From the NCBI RefSeq assembly GCF_033001325.1, contig NZ_CP133111.1, forward strand, positions 1,798,001 to 1,862,000: a stretch of DNA of 64,000 nucleotides. The letters are read 5' to 3'. Source of the stretch: Rhodopseudomonas sp. BAL398 (GTDB lineage: Bacteria; Pseudomonadota; Alphaproteobacteria; Rhizobiales; Xanthobacteraceae). The notes below the pieces were generated by a model, which was not told the DNA's origin, ran no database searches, and was given only the letters and a program-made list of their open reading frames with translations. Positions 8,205 to 18,509 of this stretch are shown here, piece by piece; position 1 is the first letter of the stretch, and each line of letters begins with the position of its first letter. Made by a program: the position numbers and the translations under genes.

Positions 8205-9401
8205 ATGACACACGGCACCAAGGCATTCCATGGCTGGCGCGTGGTCGCCGCGGCCTTCACGCTGGCGGTGTTCGGCTGGGGGCTCGGCTTCTACGGCCCG
8301 CCGATCTATCTACATGCGGTGCGGGCTGGCCGCGGCTGGTCGCTGGCGCTGGTCTCGGCGGCGGTCACCGCGCATTATCTGGTCGGGGCGATCGCGATCG
8401 CCAACCTCCCCGGCCTCTATCGCCGCTTCGGCGTCCCTCGCATCACCAAGGCCGGGGCGCTCGCGCTGGCGGTTGGGGTGGCGGGCTGGGCCTTGGCGCA
8501 GCAGCCGTGGCAATTATTCGCAGCGACGCTACTGAGCGGCGCCGGCTGGGTGGCGCTCGGTGCGGCGGCCGTCAACGCGATCGTCTCGCCGTGGTTCGTG
8601 CGCGGCCGCCCCGCGGCGCTGGCCGCGGCCTATAACGGTGCCAGCATCGGCGGCGTGGTGTTTTCGCCGCTGTGGGTCGCGGCGATCGGATGGTGGGGAT
8701 TTCCGCTGGCTGCGGCGGTGATCGGCGCGGTGATGGTCGTGGTGGTGTGGATTCTGGCGGATCTGTATTTCGCCAAGACCCCGCAGCAGATGGGGTTGGC
8801 AGCGGACGGCGATCTGCCGAATACGCAGGCGATCTCGGTCACCGCCGCGACAGCGCGGCCGCTGCCCGGCAAGACGCTGTGGCGCGATACCCAATTCATC
8901 ACGCTGGCGGTAGGCATGGCGCTCGGCCTGTTCGCGCAGATCGGCCTGCTGGCGCATCTGTTCTCGCTGCTGGTCCCGGCCTTCGGCGTGCAGCTCGCCG
9001 GCATTGCGGCCGGCGCGGCGACCGCGGCGGCGATCGCCGGGCGCTCGCTGGTCGGCTGGCTGATGCCGGCAGGTTGCGACCGTCGGCTGGTCGCCTGCGC
9101 CAGTTATGGCGTGCAGATCGCCGGCTCGGTCGCATTCCTGCTCGCCGGCGGCGACAATGTGCCGTTGCTGCTGCTCGGGATCGTGCTGTTCGGCGCCGGG
9201 ATCGGCAATGCCACCTCGCTGCCGCCTCTGATCGCGCAGGTCGAATTCGTCAAGGCCGACGTGCCGCGCGTGGTGCCGCTGATCGTGGCGATCGGCCAGG
9301 CGACCTACGCTTTTGCACCAGCCACATTTGGATTGATCCGCGAATGGCCGATGCGGGCGCGGCGGGAGCCGCGCCCTTGCTGTTCGTCACCGCCGCCGTG
9401 A
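8205..9401 (+). CDS. MFS transporter with frameshifted C terminus
   Basis: A major facilitator permease starting MTHGTKAFHGWRVV with about eleven hydrophobic segments. The frame runs to 9401, but its last residues after FGLIRE turn arginine/proline-rich (WPMRARREPRP). The reading frame -1 from about 9344 instead continues as a normal transmembrane helix and ends at 9451, sharing a CTAG with the stop of the convergent gene. One missing base near 9342-9346 would explain this. The divergent ArsR gene suggests it is a regulated exporter. Substrate unknown. Confidence 0.8.
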   Translation: MTHGTKAFHGWRVVAAAFTLAVFGWGLGFYGPPIYLHAVRAGRGWSLALVSAAVTAHYLVGAIAIANLPGLYRRFGVPRITKAGALALAVGVAGWALAQQPWQLFAATLLSGAGWVALGAAAVNAIVSPWFVRGRPAALAAAYNGASIGGVVFSPLWVAAIGWWGFPLAAAVIGAVMVVVVWILADLYFAKTPQQMGLAADGDLPNTQAISVTAATARPLPGKTLWRDTQFITLAVGMALGLFAQIGLLAHLFSLLVPAFGVQLAGIAAGAATAAAIAGRSLVGWLMPAGCDRRLVACASYGVQIAGSVAFLLAGGDNVPLLLLGIVLFGAGIGNATSLPPLIAQVEFVKADVPRVVPLIVAIGQATYAFAPATFGLIREWPMRARREPRPCCSSPPP

Positions 9402-9447
9402 TCCAGATGGCGGCGATCGCCGCCCTGCTGGCCGGCCGGCGAACGTC

Positions 9448-10473
9448 CTAGCTGTTGTCGGCGCCGACGCGGACCAGCTGCTTGCCGAAATTGGCGCCCT
9501 TCAACAGGCCGATGAAGGCTTCCGGCGCGCTGTCGAGGCCCTCGGTGACGAATTCGCGGTGCTTGACCTTTCCGTCGCGGACCCAGCCCGACATGTCGCG
9601 CAGGAAGTCGCCATGGCGCGACGCGAAATCGCTGACGATGAAGCCGCGGATCAACAAGCGCTTGGTCAGCACGTTGCGCATCATCGCGCCGGCCCATTTC
9701 GGCGAGGTCGAGACCGTGTCGTTGTATTGCGCGATCAACCCGCACACCGGCATCCGGGCGAAGCCGTTGAGCAGCGGGAATACGGCCTCGAAAACCGCGC
9801 CGCCGACATTTTCGAAATACACGTCGATGCCCTTCGGGCACGCCGCCATCAGCTTGGCGGCGAAATCCGGGGCGCGATGATCGACGCAATCGTCGAAGCC
9901 GAGCTCGTTCTTGACGTAGTCGCATTTGTCCTTGCCGCCGGCGATGCCGACCGCGCGCGCGCCCTTGATCTTGGCGATCTGGCCCACCGCCGAGCCGACC
10001 GCGCCGGAGGCCGCGGCCACCACCACGGTCTCGCCGGCCTTGGGCTGGCCGATATCCAGAAGGCCGGTATAGGCGGTCATGCCGGGCATGCCGAGCACGC
10101 CGACGGCGGCCGAGATCGGCCCCAGCGACGGATCGATCTTGCGCAGGCCCTTGCCGTCCGACAGCGCGTGGGACTGCCAGCCGGAATGCGACAGCACGAA
10201 ATCGCCCTTGGCGAAATTCGGATTGTTCGAGGCGATGACTTCACACACCGTGCCGCCCTCCATCACGCCGCCGATCGGCACCGGCGCCGCATAGGACGGG
10301 CCATCGCTCATCCGGCCGCGCATATAGGGATCAAGCGACAGCCACACGGTGCGTAGCAGCACCTGGCCCTCGGCCGGCTGCGGCGTGGCAAAGTCCTCGA
10401 TGCGAAAATCCGACGGTTTCGGTTCGCCCGCCGGACGGGCAGCGAGAACGACGCGCTTGGACAATGCCGACAT
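9448..10473 (-). CDS. NADP-dependent MDR-family oxidoreductase (zinc-free, CurA/PTGR-like)
   Basis: A 341-residue medium-chain dehydrogenase/reductase of the leukotriene B4 dehydrogenase/curcumin reductase type. Signs are the early LSLDPYMRGRM motif, MTAYTGLLDIGQPK and the nucleotide-binding AASGAVGSAVGQIAKI. There are no structural zinc cysteines. Members reduce the double bond of alpha,beta-unsaturated ketones or aldehydes with NADPH. The start at 10473 has GGGGA upstream. Its true substrate is unknown. Confidence 0.88.
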   Translation of the reverse strand: MSALSKRVVLAARPAGEPKPSDFRIEDFATPQPAEGQVLLRTVWLSLDPYMRGRMSDGPSYAAPVPIGGVMEGGTVCEVIASNNPNFAKGDFVLSHSGWQSHALSDGKGLRKIDPSLGPISAAVGVLGMPGMTAYTGLLDIGQPKAGETVVVAAASGAVGSAVGQIAKIKGARAVGIAGGKDKCDYVKNELGFDDCVDHRAPDFAAKLMAACPKGIDVYFENVGGAVFEAVFPLLNGFARMPVCGLIAQYNDTVSTSPKWAGAMMRNVLTKRLLIRGFIVSDFASRHGDFLRDMSGWVRDGKVKHREFVTEGLDSAPEAFIGLLKGANFGKQLVRVGADNS

Positions 10474-10522
10474 GTTGGTTTCCCCAGGTTGAGTGTTGGT
10501 TTTGGTTTTTTGCAGATAGTTA

Positions 10523-10543
10523 GCACGGCGCCAGGCGCCGTGC
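10523..10543 (-). terminator. GC-rich hairpin after the unknown gene at 10561
   Basis: GCACGGCG, loop CCAGG, CGCCGTGC forms a perfect 8-bp stem 18 nt beyond the stop codon on the minus strand. There is no U tract, so a factor-independent terminator is only possible. Confidence 0.4.
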
Positions 10544-10560
10544 CGCCGCCGGACGGCGTG

Positions 10561-11184
10561 TCAGGCGGTGATCTTCGCCAATGCGGCGTCGAATGCGGCG
10601 GCCGCGCTCGGCAGATCCTTGAACGACAGCGCTCTGTCAGCCGGCTGCTTTTGTTTCTCGGTGGCGCTTGGGCGCACCTGCGCGACCGGCTGGCCGCCGT
10701 CGAGGAACGCCTGCGGCGCGATCACCTGAAATTCATGATCCTCGATCGGCGCGTCCTTGGCCAGGAACACGCCGAGATAGACCGTGCCGTCGCCGCGCCG
10801 GTGCGAGATGTAACGTTCGATCGCCACCGAGCCATCGCGCTGCATGCCGCCGAGTTTGGCGAAGCCCTTGGCGTCGAGCAATTTGTGCGCCTTGAAGCCC
10901 TTGACGCCGACCGCGCCGGCCTTGGCGGTCTCTTCCGAGAGGTCGTATTTGGCCGCCATTTCGGTACCGACCGCGGCGAGTTCGCCCGCGATCTGGTGCT
11001 CGAATTCCTTGACCTCGGTGCGCGGCTTCGGCCCCTTGCGCGGCTTGGCGGCGTTGCGGCTCTCGAGCGCGGTCTGGCACTTCTCGATCACCTCGGTCGC
11101 GGATTTACGCTCGGCGTTGACCAGCAATGTCTTCAGATCCTTATCTGAAAGCGCGGCGATCCTGTCGTCTGTCCAATCGACCAT
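10561..11184 (-). CDS. Conserved protein of unknown function
   Basis: A 207-residue soluble protein with no signal peptide or membrane helix. It begins MVDWTDDRIAALSDKDLKTL, has a basic linker rich in Lys, Arg and Pro near residue 50 and a mixed alpha/beta middle containing AIERYISHRRGDGTVYLG. I do not recognise a domain. It lies 33 bp downstream of guaB on the same strand, so it may be cotranscribed with it. Coding character is good and the following hairpin supports a transcript end. Confidence 0.75.
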   Translation of the reverse strand: MVDWTDDRIAALSDKDLKTLLVNAERKSATEVIEKCQTALESRNAAKPRKGPKPRTEVKEFEHQIAGELAAVGTEMAAKYDLSEETAKAGAVGVKGFKAHKLLDAKGFAKLGGMQRDGSVAIERYISHRRGDGTVYLGVFLAKDAPIEDHEFQVIAPQAFLDGGQPVAQVRPSATEKQKQPADRALSFKDLPSAAAAFDAALAKITA

Positions 11185-11217
11185 GGTGATCCAATGTTTC
11201 TCGCTTAAGGAAAAGGC

Positions 11218-12726
<1,509 letters not shown>

Positions 12727-12886
12727 TCAGCGGCTGATCTGCCGCGCTGGACCTCATGCAATGGGCGGATCGTTCGGCGCCGCGAAGGCGTCGCCGTCGA
12801 ATCAAGGCCCATCGATGGGGTTGGCGGTGGTCGATAGCATGAGGATATGACGAATCAAAGCGTTTGATCGCCCAGCACCGCGATTT

Positions 12887-12920
12887 GAGCGGTCCACGCC
12901 GGATCAGGCGCGGACCGCTC
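12887..12920 (-). terminator. Strong hairpin after the SDR gene
   Basis: GAGCGGTCC pairs with GGACCGCTC, and the stem continues inward through CGCC/GGCG with one mismatch, leaving loop GGATCA. It begins 9 nt past the SDR stop. No U tract follows on either strand, so terminator function is inferred. Confidence 0.45.
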
Positions 12921-12929
12921 GTGATGCAA

Positions 12930-13760
12930 TCAATCGCTGGCGTCGGTCGACAGCGCGATCGCCTGCTGCGCGTCGAGCGCGGCGATCCGCTCTAATAATG
13001 CCGCGCGGATCGCCGCGTAGCTGCTCGACCCCATCACCAGCCGCCGCGGCGCCGGGGTGACATCGACGCATTCGATCATGGCCTGCGCCATCTTTCGGGC
13101 ATCGCCCGGCAGCGTGAACGCGCCGCTGGCGATCGCGCGGCGAACCTCGCCGGCCGGTGTGGCGTCATAGATCTCCATCTCGGGTGGCCGCACCAGGCCC
13201 CGGCCGAAATCGGTCTTCGACGCCCCCGGTTCGGCAATGGTGAAGCTGATGTTGAAGGGCGCGACCTCTTGGGCCACCGCCTCGACGAAGCCTTCGATCC
13301 CCCATTTGGTCGCGTGGTAGAGGCTGAAATTCGGATAGGCGATCTGCCCGCCCTCCGACGACACCTGCAGCACGCGGCCGCCGCCCTGCTGGCGCAGATG
13401 CGGCAGCGCCGCGCGGATCACCTGGATGGAACCGATCAGGTTGGTGTCGATCTGGCGCCGGATCTGCGCGTCACTGAGTTCCTCCGCGGCGCCGAACAGG
13501 CCATAGCCGGCATTATTGACGACGACGTCGATGCGGCCGAGCTCCGCAAAGGCGCGATCCAGCGTGGCGCGAACCGCCTCGGTGTCGGTGACGTCGAGCT
13601 TGGCGATCCACAGCCGATCGCCGTGCTGCGCCTTGAGGTCGTCCAGCGCGCCGTCCCTGCGCAGAGTTGCAGCCACTCGATCGCCGCGGGTCAGCAAGAT
13701 CTCGGTCATCGCCCGGCCGAAGCCGGAGGACGTCCCGGTGATGAACCAGGTCTTCTGCAT
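12930..13760 (-). CDS. SDR family NAD(P)-dependent oxidoreductase
   Basis: A classical 276-residue SDR: TGTSSGFGRA dinucleotide loop, NNAGYGLFG, and the catalytic Tyr-Lys in YHATKWGIEG. The ATG at 13760 (MQKTWFITG) has GGAGG just upstream; a longer frame to 13817 would add a proline-rich segment not typical of the family. It is divergent from a LysR gene 105 bp away with a large palindrome between them. The architecture matches the SDR/LysR pair at 1-1478, although the proteins differ. Confidence 0.9.
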   Translation of the reverse strand: MQKTWFITGTSSGFGRAMTEILLTRGDRVAATLRRDGALDDLKAQHGDRLWIAKLDVTDTEAVRATLDRAFAELGRIDVVVNNAGYGLFGAAEELSDAQIRRQIDTNLIGSIQVIRAALPHLRQQGGGRVLQVSSEGGQIAYPNFSLYHATKWGIEGFVEAVAQEVAPFNISFTIAEPGASKTDFGRGLVRPPEMEIYDATPAGEVRRAIASGAFTLPGDARKMAQAMIECVDVTPAPRRLVMGSSSYAAIRAALLERIAALDAQQAIALSTDASD

Positions 13761-13818
13761 TGGAACCTCCAAATTAGCCGCCGGCGGCGGCGTCATCATG
13801 GGATATGGGAGGTCCAAC

Positions 13819-13848
13819 TCATGCTATAATGACGTCATTCTTGCATGA
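13819..13848. promoter_or_regulatory. Nested palindrome, candidate LysR operator
   Basis: A perfect outer inverted repeat TCATGC (13819-13824) / GCATGA (13843-13848) encloses a perfect 10-bp palindrome ATGACGTCAT (13829-13838), with four bases on each side. It ends 17 bp before the LysR start and lies between divergent genes, so it is a good candidate for autoregulation and SDR control. Confidence 0.6.
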
Positions 13849-13865
13849 ACTGATGAGAAACAGCC

Positions 13866-14759
13866 ATGAATGATCGGCCGGATCTGAACGACCTCACGGC
13901 CTTCGCGGCCATCGTGGCGCATCGCAGTTTTCGCCGGGCGGCGGACGAGCTCGGCCTGTCACCGTCGAGCCTCAGCCACATGATGCGCGCGCTGGAAGCC
14001 AAAATCGGCGTCCGCTTGCTCAACCGCACGACCCGCAGCGTTTCGCCCACCGAGGCCGGCGAGCGGCTGTGCGCGCGGCTGCAACCGGTGCTGCGCGAAC
14101 TCGATGCCGCGCTCGGCGAGGTCGACGCCTTCCGCGACCGGCCGAGCGGCACGCTGCGCATCAACGCCAACGAGCCCGCCGCGCGGCTGTTGGTCGCCAC
14201 GGTGGTGCCGAGCTTTCTGGGGCGCTATCCGCAGATGGCGCTCGATCTCGTCACCGAAGGCCGGCTGGTCGACATCGTCGCCGAGGGGTTCGACGCCGGA
14301 ATTCGGCTGGGCGAAGCCGTGCCGCAGGACATGATCGCGGTGCCGATCGGCGGCGAGGCCCGCTTCGTGACCGTCGCCTCGCCGGACTATCTGCAACATC
14401 ACGCGGCCCCGTCCACGCCCGACGATCTGCGCCATCACCCCTGCATTCGCGTACGGATGCCGAGCGGCAAATTATATCGCTGGGAGTTCGAAAAGCGCGG
14501 CCAGGACATGGCGCTGGAGGTCACCGGCCCGCTGATCCTCGACAATATGGAACTGATGGCGCAGGCCGCGGTGGCCGGCATCGGCATCGCTTATGTGCCG
14601 CAGCAGGCAGCGCAGCGCTTTCTCGACAGCGGCGCGCTGGTCATCGTGCTCGACGACTGGTGCCCGCCGATCCCCGGCCTGTGCCTGTATTATCCCGGCC
14701 ATCGCCACGTGCCGGCGGGCCTGCGCGCCTTTATCGACGTGGTGAAAGAGCTGAGCTAA
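13866..14759 (+). CDS. LysR family transcriptional regulator
   Basis: A 297-residue LysR-type regulator. The N-terminal helix-turn-helix is typical ([20 protein letters not shown], then [15 protein letters not shown]), followed by a periplasmic-binding-like co-inducer domain with [10 protein letters not shown] in its second lobe. It is divergent from the SDR at 12930-13760 and probably represses or activates it from the palindrome at 13819-13848. The ligand is unknown. Confidence 0.92.
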   Translation: MNDRPDLNDLTAFAAIVAHRSFRRAADELGLSPSSLSHMMRALEAKIGVRLLNRTTRSVSPTEAGERLCARLQPVLRELDAALGEVDAFRDRPSGTLRINANEPAARLLVATVVPSFLGRYPQMALDLVTEGRLVDIVAEGFDAGIRLGEAVPQDMIAVPIGGEARFVTVASPDYLQHHAAPSTPDDLRHHPCIRVRMPSGKLYRWEFEKRGQDMALEVTGPLILDNMELMAQAAVAGIGIAYVPQQAAQRFLDSGALVIVLDDWCPPIPGLCLYYPGHRHVPAGLRAFIDVVKELS

Positions 14760-14956
14760 CCCGGTCGATCTCGCGAACCGCCCGCGCTGGACGCCTCCAC
14801 ATCCGCTTCGCCTGCCATCGGCACCGCGACCAGCGCATAGGCCCTCGGCGCCACAGCATGGGGATTTGGCCGGCCGCCGGCTTTCCGTGATAGTCGCCGC
14901 CGATCCGGGGTGTTACAGCGCGAGTCCCGCCCCCCGCTGCAAAATCATAACATCGC

Positions 14957-16429
14957 ATGACCAAACAACGCCTGATCCCGCTGATCGTCGCCGCAGCCCT
15001 GTTCATGGAAAACATGGACGCCACGGTGATCGCGACCTCGCTGCCGGCGATCGCCGCCGATATCGGCACCAGCCCGCTCACCCTGAAACTGGCAATCACC
15101 TCCTATCTGCTGTCGCTGGCGGTGTTTATTCCGGCGTCGGGCTGGACCGCCGACCGCTTCGGCGCCCGCACCGTGTTCTCGGTCGCGATCGCCGTGTTCC
15201 TGGTCGGCTCGATCGGCTGCGCGCTGTCGTCCTCGCTCACCGATTTCGTCATCGCGCGAATCGTCCAGGGCATCGGCGGCGCGATGATGACGCCGGTCGG
15301 ACGATTGGTGCTGATGCGCTCGGTCGACAAGAGCGCGCTGGTCGGCGCGATGGCGTGGATGACGATGCCGGCGCTGATCGGGCCGGTGATCGGCCCGCCG
15401 CTCGGCGGCTTCATCACCACCTATTTCTCCTGGCACTGGATCTTCCTGATCAACATCCCGATCGGCCTGCTCGGGATCTTCCTGGCGCTGCGCTATATCG
15501 ACCCGATCCGCAGCGAAGTGCGCCAACGCTTCGACCTGGTGGGGCTGGTGCTGGCGGGAATTGGCCTGGCCGGGATTGCCTTCGGCCTGTCGGTCGCCGG
15601 CCTCAATCTGCTGCCCTGGCCGGTAGTCGCGGCCCTGATCGGCGTCGGCAGCGTCTCGATGACGCTGTACGTGTTCCACGCCCGGCGCACCGCCTCGCCG
15701 GTGCTGGATTTCTCCTTGCTGCGGCTGGCGACGCTGCGCGCCGCGGTGATCGGCGGCTTCCTGTTCCGGTTCGGGATCGGCGCGCTGCCGTTCCTGCTGC
15801 CGCTGCTGATGCAGATCGGCTTCGGGCTGACCCCGTTCCAGTCCGGCATGGTGACGTTCGGCTCCGCCGCCGGGGCGATGGGTATGAAGACGCTGGCGGC
15901 GCGGATCATCCGCACCTTCGGCTTCCGCAACATCCTGACCATCAATGCCGTGGTCAGCTCGGTGTTTCTCGCCTCCTGCGCGTTGTTCACCCCGGCGACG
16001 CCGCTGCTGCTGATCCTGATCATCCTGGTGGTCGGCGGCTTCTTCCGCTCGCTGCAATTCACCGCGATCAACACCGTGGCCTATGCGGAAATATCCGACG
16101 CCCAGATGAGCCGCGCCACCACGCTGCTCAGCGTCAATCAGCAATTGGCGATCTCCGCCGGCGTCGCGATCGGCGCGTTCTCGGTGGAATCGACGATGGC
16201 GTGGCATCACGCGACCGAGCTGAGCGCCCGCGATTTCAGCCCGGCCTTCATCGTCGTGGCGATCTTCGCGGCGATCTCGGCCTATTTCTTCTGGCAGATG
16301 CCCGACGATGCCGGACACGAGATTTCAGGCCGCAAGGCGCTCGAGATGTCGAGCCGCAAGGGCGCCGCCACGGCGGCCACCAAGGCGGCCAGCGAAGGCA
16401 CCCAGGACGCCCGCGATCAAAGGCTGTGA
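14957..16429 (+). CDS. DHA2-type MFS multidrug efflux transporter
   Basis: A 490-residue permease with about 14 membrane segments, the DHA2 layout. Motif A is GWTADRFGARTVF; the N-terminal MENMDATVIATSLPAIA and the motif-C-like GPVIGPPLGG are characteristic of EmrB/QacA relatives. The C-terminal 40 residues are a basic, Ala-rich cytoplasmic tail. Export of hydrophobic compounds by proton antiport is the family role. No adaptor (EmrA-like) gene is adjacent. It is convergent with rlmE. Confidence 0.9.
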   Translation: MTKQRLIPLIVAAALFMENMDATVIATSLPAIAADIGTSPLTLKLAITSYLLSLAVFIPASGWTADRFGARTVFSVAIAVFLVGSIGCALSSSLTDFVIARIVQGIGGAMMTPVGRLVLMRSVDKSALVGAMAWMTMPALIGPVIGPPLGGFITTYFSWHWIFLINIPIGLLGIFLALRYIDPIRSEVRQRFDLVGLVLAGIGLAGIAFGLSVAGLNLLPWPVVAALIGVGSVSMTLYVFHARRTASPVLDFSLLRLATLRAAVIGGFLFRFGIGALPFLLPLLMQIGFGLTPFQSGMVTFGSAAGAMGMKTLAARIIRTFGFRNILTINAVVSSVFLASCALFTPATPLLLILIILVVGGFFRSLQFTAINTVAYAEISDAQMSRATTLLSVNQQLAISAGVAIGAFSVESTMAWHHATELSARDFSPAFIVVAIFAAISAYFFWQMPDDAGHEISGRKALEMSSRKGAATAATKAASEGTQDARDQRL

Positions 16430-16440
16430 AATCGCCGCGA

Positions 16441-16459
16441 CCGCGGCGTGCCGCCGCGG
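16441..16459. terminator. GC hairpin between convergent MFS and rlmE genes
   Basis: CCGCGGCG, loop TGC, CGCCGCGG: a perfect 8-bp stem in the 31-bp gap between two convergent stop codons. It could serve both transcripts; no U tract is present. Confidence 0.4.
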
Positions 16460-16460
16460 A

Positions 16461-17171
16461 TCAGGAGCTCGGCGGGTCGGTGTCGGCGCCGCGGGCCACG
16501 CCGCGAAATCCCATCGCCAGCACGTAACGCTCCGAGGAATCCTTGCGGCTGGCGGCCGGCTTGACGTGTTTGACCGAGGTGAAGTCGCGCTTGAGCTGCA
16601 TCATCAGGGTGGCGTCGGCGCCGCTTTGGAACACCTTGGCGACGAAGGTGCCGCCCGGCTTCAGCACGTCGGCGGCGAAGGCCGCAGCCTCCTCGACCAG
16701 CCCGATGATGCGCAATTGGTCGGTCTTGCGGTGGCCGGTGGTATTGGCGGCCATGTCGCTCAGCACCACGTCGGCCTTGCCGCCCATCATCGCCAGCAGC
16801 TTGGCGGGTGCGCCGGTCTGCAGGAAATCCAGCTGCGCGAAGTCGACGCCGGGGATTTCCGGCATTTCCAACAGATCGATCGCCACCACCTGGCCACGGC
16901 CGTCGGCGGCGCCGATCCGCTTGGCGGCGATCTGGCTCCAGCCGCCGGGCGCGGCGCCGAGATCGACCACCGAGATGCCCGGTTTCAGGAAGTGGTGTTT
17001 GTCGTCGATCTCGATCAGCTTATAGGCCGCGCGCGAGCGCAGGCCGTCGCGTTTGGCCTTTTGCACGTAAGGGTCGTTGAGCTGGCGCTCGAGCCAGAGC
17101 TTCGACGACAGTTTCAGCCTGCCGGCGCTCTTGACCGTGACGCGCAGCCGTCCGGTGGTGTCTTTTGCCAT
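16461..17171 (-). CDS. rlmE: 23S rRNA (uridine-2'-O-)-methyltransferase
   Basis: RlmE (FtsJ/RrmJ) methylates U2552 in the A-loop of 23S rRNA. The 236-residue protein has the SAM loop VVDLGAAPGGWSQ, catalytic K-D-K-E tetrad regions (SRAAYKL, LSDMAANTTG, FVAKVFQSG) and a basic N-terminal arm. The start at 17171 (MAKDTTGRL) matches the family; the longer frame to 17402 has no family character. It follows ppx/gppA by 65 bp on the same strand, probably as an operon. Confidence 0.93.
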   Translation of the reverse strand: MAKDTTGRLRVTVKSAGRLKLSSKLWLERQLNDPYVQKAKRDGLRSRAAYKLIEIDDKHHFLKPGISVVDLGAAPGGWSQIAAKRIGAADGRGQVVAIDLLEMPEIPGVDFAQLDFLQTGAPAKLLAMMGGKADVVLSDMAANTTGHRKTDQLRIIGLVEEAAAFAADVLKPGGTFVAKVFQSGADATLMMQLKRDFTSVKHVKPAASRKDSSERYVLAMGFRGVARGADTDPPSS

Positions 17172-17236
17172 GATCTCTTGCTTGTGAACGGGAACCGGCG
17201 CGAGGCTTAGCACAGACGCAAGCCCAGCGGGCGGCT

Positions 17237-18301
17237 TTAAGCGTCCCCCATCACCCCGTCTTCGCGCATCATTTCCACCAGCATGCCCTCGCGCAGCCCG
17301 CGGTCGGCAACCCGCAGCCGCGGCAGCGGGAACGCGGCACGGACGGCGTCGAGAATGGCGCAGCCCGCCAGCACCAGATCGGCGCGTTCGCTGCCGATGC
17401 ATTGGTTCTGGGCGCGGTCGTGATAGCTCATGCCGAGCAGCCGGGCGATGGTGGCGTCGAGTTCGGCGGCGCTCATCCAGACCCCGTCGATCCGGCGGCG
17501 GTCGTAGCGCACCAGATCGAGATGCAGCCCGGCCAGCGTCGTCACCGTGCCGGAGGTGCCGAGCAGGTGCATCCCGGCCAGATCGCCACCATGCCGGGCG
17601 GCGAACGGCGCGACATGGGTGGTCACCGCGTCGACCATGGCCGCATAGGAGTCGGTGGTCACCACCCTGCCGCCGAACCGTTCGGCCAGCGTCACCACCC
17701 CGAGCGGGATCGACATCCAGGCCGCGATCCGCACCGTGCCGTCGGGATCACGCGCGATCCGCACCAATTCGCTGGAGCCGCCGCCGATATCGAACAGGAT
17801 CGCGCCGCGCCCATTGTGATCGATCAGCGGCGAACAGCCGATCACCGCCAGCTTGGCCTCGGTCTCGCGATCGATCACTTCGAGCGCGATCCCGGTGGCG
17901 TGCTGCACATTGTGACAGAACTCGTCGGCATTGGAGGCCGAGCGGCAGGCCTCGGTGGCGATCAGCCGCAGCCGCCGCGCCCGGCGCGAGCGGATCTTGT
18001 CGCGGCAGATGCCGAGCGCGGAGATGGCGCGCGCCAGCGCTGCATCGGAGATCCTGCCGGTCGCGGCCATGCCCTCGCCGAGCCGGATGATCCGCGAAAA
18101 CGAATCGACCACGCGAAAGCCGTCGCTGGTCGGGCGAGCGATCAGCAACCGGCAATTATTAGTGCCGAGGTCGAGCGCCGCATAGACACCGGTGCCGATC
18201 GGCGCCGCCATCGGCTGCTCATCCTCAGCGATCGTCACAATCGCTTGTTGCGGATCTTCGCGCGGCGCCAGGTCGCCGCGAAGCCGCGTATCGTCTTTCA
18301 T
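17237..18301 (-). CDS. Ppx/GppA family exopolyphosphatase/pppGpp phosphohydrolase
   Basis: A 354-residue member of the ASKHA phosphatase group: ALDLGTNNCRLLIA (phosphate-1 motif), then ATEACRSASNADEF and DIGGGSSELVRI (phosphate-2 motif). It hydrolyses polyphosphate or pppGpp; which one cannot be told from sequence. It is shorter than E. coli Ppx (about 510 residues) and lacks its C-terminal HD-like domain. The ATG at 18301 is used; an adjacent TTG at 18304 is the only alternative. It is upstream of rlmE in the same direction. Confidence 0.88.
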   Translation of the reverse strand: MKDDTRLRGDLAPREDPQQAIVTIAEDEQPMAAPIGTGVYAALDLGTNNCRLLIARPTSDGFRVVDSFSRIIRLGEGMAATGRISDAALARAISALGICRDKIRSRRARRLRLIATEACRSASNADEFCHNVQHATGIALEVIDRETEAKLAVIGCSPLIDHNGRGAILFDIGGGSSELVRIARDPDGTVRIAAWMSIPLGVVTLAERFGGRVVTTDSYAAMVDAVTTHVAPFAARHGGDLAGMHLLGTSGTVTTLAGLHLDLVRYDRRRIDGVWMSAAELDATIARLLGMSYHDRAQNQCIGSERADLVLAGCAILDAVRAAFPLPRLRVADRGLREGMLVEMMREDGVMGDA

Positions 18302-18509
18302 CAAAATCTGTCTTTCGGTGGCCGGCGGCCGACGTCAAAAATCCATTCACGGAAAGTTTAGCAGCGCATCGGCGCGGCGCAAGTCATCGCACACGCCGCA
18401 TGCCCAATCGTCCGTTGTCGTCGCGGTGCTGCTGCGTTATCTGGAGACAACAGTAAAAACCGCCGAATGACACGGCTTTTCGTAGAATTCCCAGCTTTTG
18501 GATTTGACC

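Noticed and set aside
14945-16318. 457-codon minus-strand frame over the DHA2 transporter
   Set aside because: Low-complexity His/Arg/Gln/Asp-rich translation; antisense shadow.
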